Assembly (NCBI RefSeq): GCF_030518235.1
Contig: NZ_JAULSA010000006.1
Span: 124,001-188,000 of the forward strand
Reading direction: 5' to 3'
Origin: Saccharibacillus sp. CPCC 101409
Lineage (GTDB): Bacteria; Bacillota; Bacilli; Paenibacillales; Paenibacillaceae
Length of the DNA: 64,000 bases
Shown: positions 60,458 through 64,000 of the stretch, piece by piece
Layout of the letters: every line of letters starts with the position of its first letter
How positions within the stretch are numbered: the stretch's first letter is position 1
Program-made: the position numbers and the translations under genes
The notes under the pieces: model-generated
Databases searched by the model: none
The model's input: only the letters and a program-made list of their open reading frames with translations
What the model was told of the DNA's origin: nothing

Positions 60458-60642
60458 CTAACGGAACTCACAGACGCTATTGAGTGATTTGAGCGGCTTC
60501 GCCAAAGCTAACGGAACCCAGCGGCGTTAATCGGCGATTTGCGAGCCCGATTCGGTAGATGACGCGGGAATAAGGCCGCCTCGTTCCGTTAGAAAACGAA
60601 CAGGGCCAAAAAAGCCGGAATAGAGCTTCTCTGTTCCGTTAG
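60458..60642. repeat. Four-unit forward-forward-reverse-reverse intergenic element E
   Basis: Units of the form CTAACGGAAC-N10-TATT start at 60458 and 60508 (forward) and, as complement, at 60569 and 60619: 50, 61 and 50 bp apart, the same as elements A, C and D although the unit sequence is different. The 10-base middle varies (TCACAGACGC, CCAGCGGCGT, GAGGCGGCCT, AGAGAAGCTC). The second unit ends TAAT in place of TATT. It occupies the 473-bp gap between the ThuA-like and SDR genes; no gene is seen there. Confidence 0.85.
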
Positions 60643-60833
60643 ACGCGGAAGAAGCGGGCGAGAGACGACGCAAGACCGTTTTCTGCGCCGGCTTGAGGCC
60701 GCTCGACGGGAAGTACGGCCGATCGGCGAAAGATAGAGCGGTTTGCTCAAAGATAGACGACCTGCTCGAAAGCGGAAGGTTCGTTGGAGCATAAACGGAT
60801 CATCCAAAAAAAACATCCAAGGAGGAGCTGGCG

Positions 60834-62270
60834 ATGGACAGAACCGCATGGATTCTTAATTTGCGCGAGCCGTTTGGAGCGGCGCTGGGTCGGGAACTGG
60901 TGTCCCGGGGCTGGAATGTGATCGGCGGCGATCCGGGAGCGGAAGGGGAAACGGGAGAGCGGAGCGTTTCCGCTTCGTCTGCGGGAGAAGCCGGCCTGGA
61001 ACAAGGCCGGGGAGAGGGCGGTTATGCCAGCGCGGGTCCCGCGCCGGAAGCCGAAGGAGCGAAGTTTTCGCCCGGCCGCCCGCGCGCCGGCGATATCGAA
61101 GAGCCGGGCGGCGCCAGCGGCTGGACGCACGGCCCGCATATCGGCGAGAACGCCGATATCCCGTCGGGCACGGGCGCTTCGGGCCTGAGCGACTTCGAAG
61201 GCTCGGTCGGCTACGGGCCGGAAAGCGGCGAGCGGCCCAAACCCGGCGCTCAAGCGGAAAGCGCGGGGATTGAAGCGGGAGAAGCCCGGGAAGCGGAGGC
61301 GGTGTCCGAAGCTTCGGATGAAAGCGGCGCTTTTGCGGCGGTGGACGAGCCGGGAACCGCCGGGGGTACGGCGGGCGCTTTCGAAGCCGTGGACGAACCG
61401 GGAGCTGCGAGCGGCGCGGCGAATCTTTCCGGCGCGGCGGCCGGGCCGGAAGCGGTCGGCAGCGCGGCGGATCGAACCGGAATCGCGAACGATGCGGAAA
61501 CCGCCGCCGATAGCCCGGCGGCCGATTTCACAGCCGCCGGCGAACGCGGCGGCGCGGAAGTGTCCGGCGCGCTGCCGGAGCACGGGCGGCTGCACGCTTT
61601 GCCGCTGGCCGCGGGGCGGCCAGGCGCGCTGGAGGAAGCGGCGCGCCTCACGGCCGATCTGGCGGGCCGGATCGACCTGCTGGTGTTGAACGCGGGCGAG
61701 ATCGTGCCCGCGCAGCCGGCGGACCGAAGCGAAGCGTCGTCCGCTCTCGGCGGCGAAGAAGGCGGCGAGACGACGCAGAGCCGTCTGAGCGATTACGAGA
61801 CCTACGCGCTGACGCCGCTGCGCGCCGTGTCGGCGCTGCTGCCGCTGATGGAAGACGGCGGCGGCCTGAAACGGATCTGCTTCGTGTCTTCGCGCGAAGG
61901 CAGCATCTCGGCGGGCGGCGGCGAAGAGTCGCCGGTCGGCCGGGCCATGGCGCGTACCGCGCTGCACATGCAGGCGAAGCTGCTGTTTAATGACCTCGGC
62001 CGGGACGGGTACACGTTCCGGCTGTACGATCCCGGCCTGAACGGCCGGCACGGCGCGGCGGCCGCGCCCGGATCGTCCGCGCCGGGACCGGGCGCGGACA
62101 CGCACGGCGGTTCGGCTTCCGCTCCGGCCGAACATTCCCGCCCGGCGGCTTCGCTGCCGGCCTCGATCGCGGAATCGGCGCGCTTCGCCGCCGGATTCTT
62201 CGCCAACCCGCACGCCGACGAAGAGCGGCTGGTGCTGACGGGCAGCCGGGGCGAGGAGTGGCCGTTTTGA
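60834..62270 (+). CDS. Degenerate SDR with large Ala/Gly/Glu-rich insertion
   Basis: A 478-residue protein. Residues 1-35 (AWILNLREPFGAALGRELVS) and 250-410 follow the SDR fold and resemble the next gene: RIDLLVLNAGEI, LKRICFVSSREGSIS, LLFNDLGRDGYTFRLYDPGL. Between them is a roughly 210-residue low-complexity stretch of Ala, Gly, Glu, Ser and Pro. The cofactor motif TGxxxGxG is lost (LREPFGAA), and Tyr and Lys of the active site are replaced by Arg (RAMAR against YCMSK in the neighbour). A second insert lies near the C-terminus (APGSSAPGPGADTHGG). It is probably catalytically inactive. GGAGGAG precedes the ATG. Confidence 0.8.
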   Translation: MDRTAWILNLREPFGAALGRELVSRGWNVIGGDPGAEGETGERSVSASSAGEAGLEQGRGEGGYASAGPAPEAEGAKFSPGRPRAGDIEEPGGASGWTHGPHIGENADIPSGTGASGLSDFEGSVGYGPESGERPKPGAQAESAGIEAGEAREAEAVSEASDESGAFAAVDEPGTAGGTAGAFEAVDEPGAASGAANLSGAAAGPEAVGSAADRTGIANDAETAADSPAADFTAAGERGGAEVSGALPEHGRLHALPLAAGRPGALEEAARLTADLAGRIDLLVLNAGEIVPAQPADRSEASSALGGEEGGETTQSRLSDYETYALTPLRAVSALLPLMEDGGGLKRICFVSSREGSISAGGGEESPVGRAMARTALHMQAKLLFNDLGRDGYTFRLYDPGLNGRHGAAAAPGSSAPGPGADTHGGSASAPAEHSRPAASLPASIAESARFAAGFFANPHADEERLVLTGSRGEEWPF

Positions 62271-62331
62271 TCCGGCCGCTGCCCGTGCGTTTGCCGTCCG
62301 CCGGACGTCCCATCCAAAGGAGGATGAGCTT

Positions 62332-63081
62332 ATGATCAAGCACAACGCCGTTGTCACCGGCGCGGACCGGGGACTCGGGCTGGCGCTGGCCGAAGGGCTG
62401 CTCGTACGCGGCTGGCGGGTATTCGCCGGCAGCTACCTGCCGGACTGGCCGCAGCTGAAGCAGCTGGAAGAGCGCTATCCCGGAATGCTGGTCCGGCTGC
62501 CGCTCGACGTGTCTTCCGACACGTCCGTGCTGGCCGCCGCGGCCGCCGTGGAGGAGCGCACGCGCAGCATCGACCTGCTGATCAACAACGCGGGCGTCAT
62601 CACGGACAAGAGCGAAGATTCGATCCGCGCGCCGCAGGATTACGAAGATATTCTGCGGGTATACCAGGTCAATTCGCTCGGTCCGGTGCGGATGACCGAA
62701 GCGTTCCTGCCGCTGCTGGAGCGCGGCGAACAGAAGCGGATCTGCTATGTATCGTCCGAAGCGGGCAGCATCGGCAAAGCGGAGCGCACCGCCTGGTTTG
62801 CGTACTGCATGTCCAAAGCCGCGCTGAACATGGGCATCAAAAGTTTGTTCAGCCGGCTGCGCCCGGACGGCTATACGTTCCGGGTCTACCATCCGGGCTG
62901 GATGAAGACGTATATGTCCGGCGAGAAAAACGAGCAGGCCGAGCTGGAACCGGCGGAATCCGCCGCGCCGGCGCTGGATTATTTCCTCGGCGCCGCGCTG
63001 CCGTGGGACGAAAAACCCCGCGCCGTCGACGAAGACCGGCTGGTTATGCGCGACTGGCAGGGCAGGGAATGGCCCTGGTAG
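62332..63081 (+). CDS. SDR family oxidoreductase, intact paralogue
   Basis: A 249-residue SDR with cofactor motif TGADRGLG at residues 9-16, LLINNAGVI, the structural Asn in VYQVNSLGP, Ser in ICYVSSEAGSIG and the Tyr-Lys pair in AYCMSKAAL. It is of the length of sniffer/CsgA-like SDRs. It follows the degenerate paralogue by 61 bp, so the two may be made together and could form a mixed dimer (inference). AAAGGAGGATG lies before the ATG at a good distance. Confidence 0.9.
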   Translation: MIKHNAVVTGADRGLGLALAEGLLVRGWRVFAGSYLPDWPQLKQLEERYPGMLVRLPLDVSSDTSVLAAAAAVEERTRSIDLLINNAGVITDKSEDSIRAPQDYEDILRVYQVNSLGPVRMTEAFLPLLERGEQKRICYVSSEAGSIGKAERTAWFAYCMSKAALNMGIKSLFSRLRPDGYTFRVYHPGWMKTYMSGEKNEQAELEPAESAAPALDYFLGAALPWDEKPRAVDEDRLVMRDWQGREWPW

Positions 63082-63131
63082 CCGCGCAGCCCCTCTCCAT
63101 AGACCGACATTCGGCCGTGCGCCGAACGCGA

Positions 63132-63157
63132 AGCGGGACCTCCGGGCCCCGCTTTTT
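63132..63157 (+). terminator. Rho-independent terminator after SDR genes
   Basis: AGCGGG / CCCGCT stem with a 10-nt GC-rich loop, then TTTTT, 51 bp after the SDR stop codon. The remaining bases up to 63351 hold the likely promoter of the response regulator, not resolved. Confidence 0.7.
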
Positions 63158-63351
63158 GACGCGCCCGCGTTTTTGACCAAACCCGAATCCGCCCTTCGCC
63201 CGCCGCTCACTGCCCTGACGCCCGTGCATAAAAAGTTCATAATCCCGGAGTATGCTGGATCTGTGGAGCCCGCTCGAGAAGCCGCTCCGGGACGAACGAA
63301 CTTACTGCGCGGGCTGCGGCCGGCGCATGCGATAAAGGGGAGACGAACAAG

Positions 63352-64000
63352 ATGGAAACGATCATGCTGGTCGACGACGAGCCGGAAATATTGCAATTAC
63401 TTCGCATGTATTTCGGGGGCGAGGGCTATCGGCTGCTGACGGCGGAGAACGGACGGGAAGCGCTGGAGGCGCTGGAGCGGGAAAAGGTGGACCTGATCGT
63501 GCTCGATGTGATGATGCCCGTGATGAACGGGATCGAGACCTGCGCCAAACTGCGGGAACGCCATAATATGCCGGTCATCATGCTGTCGGCCAAAGGGCAG
63601 GATGACGACAAGATCGCGGGGCTCGGCATCGGCGCGGACGACTACGTCGTCAAGCCGTTCAATCCGCTGGAAGTGGTGGCGCGCGTGAGATCGCAGCTTC
63701 GCCGCTACAACCGGCTGGGCGCGAATACGGCGGCGGAATCCGGCTGCGGCGGCATCGCGGTGGACGGGCTGACGATCGATACCGACAACCGCCGGGTGAC
63801 CGTCGAAGGCGGCGAGGTGCATCTGACGCCGCGCGAATTCGCGATTCTGGAGCTGCTGGCGCGCACGCCCGGACATGTTTTCAGCACCGAGCAGATTTAC
63901 GACAGGGTGTGGAACGAACCGTTTATGGAATCGTCCAATACGATCATGGTGCATGTGCGCAAGATTCGGGAAAAGATCGAACGCGACGCCAAAAAGCCGC
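63352..64000 (+). CDS. OmpR/PhoB-type response regulator (cut by window edge)
   Basis: The first 216 residues are inside the window from the ATG at 63352 (AAAGGGGAG upstream). The receiver domain (about 1-118) has MLVDDEPEI, LIVLDVMMPVMNG with the phospho-acceptor Asp near residue 52, and VVKPFNPLEV with the conserved Lys. The winged-helix domain starts near residue 135 (GLTIDTDNRRVTVEG) and includes LTPREFAILELLA and SSNTIMVHVRKIREKIE. Only a few residues should be missing. A sensor kinase gene is expected just beyond the window. The target is unknown; general similarity is to VanR/ResD-like regulators. Confidence 0.95.
   Translation, partial: METIMLVDDEPEILQLLRMYFGGEGYRLLTAENGREALEALEREKVDLIVLDVMMPVMNGIETCAKLRERHNMPVIMLSAKGQDDDKIAGLGIGADDYVVKPFNPLEVVARVRSQLRRYNRLGANTAAESGCGGIAVDGLTIDTDNRRVTVEGGEVHLTPREFAILELLARTPGHVFSTEQIYDRVWNEPFMESSNTIMVHVRKIREKIERDAKKP

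Overview
The window reads as a chromosomal segment of a GC-rich, Gram-positive Paenibacillaceae-type bacterium (Paenibacillus or Saccharibacillus-like). This rests on strong AGGAGG-type ribosome binding sites, lipoprotein-anchored sugar ABC transporters paired with YesM/YesN two-component systems, an EcsAB transporter, a TPP-riboswitch-controlled ykoEDC operon, and a GlgC/GlgD pair. No rRNA, tRNA, complete insertion sequence, prophage or CRISPR array was seen. The genus is an inference.

Layout. 1-8.2 kb (minus strand): LysR regulator, PHP phosphatase, YesM sensor kinase, YesN response regulator, sugar-binding lipoprotein and two permeases, the last cut by the window edge; a cre-like site lies before the lipoprotein gene. 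8.6-17.4 kb (plus): CheX, two short-chain dehydrogenases (SDRs), a small unknown protein, MerR regulator with MFS exporter, universal stress protein, DEAD-box helicase, EcsA-EcsB. 17.4-24.5 kb: repeat-rich gap, two DinB-fold proteins, an aminotransferase, a trio of two DUF1877 proteins plus an ADP-ribosylglycohydrolase, and a MurG-like glycosyltransferase. 24.7-34.5 kb: two secreted PQQ-type sugar dehydrogenases, an MBL-fold hydrolase, a TetR-quinone reductase pair, and two tandem secreted beta-propeller proteins. 34.8-40.8 kb: a BadF-type sugar kinase, a phosphotransferase split by a frameshift, GNAT, MarR, AraC, a possible 37-residue ORF and an SDR. 40.9-48.9 kb: TPP riboswitch and ykoEDC (thiamine precursor uptake), then nagB-nagA-GH20 hexosaminidase (amino sugar breakdown). 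49-55.2 kb: DinB protein and glgC-glgD-glgP (glycogen synthesis and breakdown). 55.7-64 kb: GNAT, diguanylate cyclase, MATE exporter, ThuA-like protein, a degenerate SDR next to an intact SDR, and the start of an OmpR-type response regulator.

The most unusual feature is a set of five intergenic elements at about 17.7, 23.0, 34.7, 59.3 and 60.5 kb. Each holds four short repeat units in the order forward-forward-reverse-reverse. In four of the five the unit starts are spaced exactly 50, 61 and 50 bp; the fifth is 51 bp within each arm. Three unrelated repeat sequences share this geometry, so spacing and symmetry seem to be what is conserved. A second theme is Gly/Ala/Pro-rich low-complexity insertion into otherwise conserved proteins (YesN, EcsB, helicase, MarR, YkoD, SDR).

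Metabolically the window is about carbohydrates: oligosaccharide import, amino sugar breakdown, glycogen storage and extracellular sugar oxidation, together with stress and small-molecule efflux functions.
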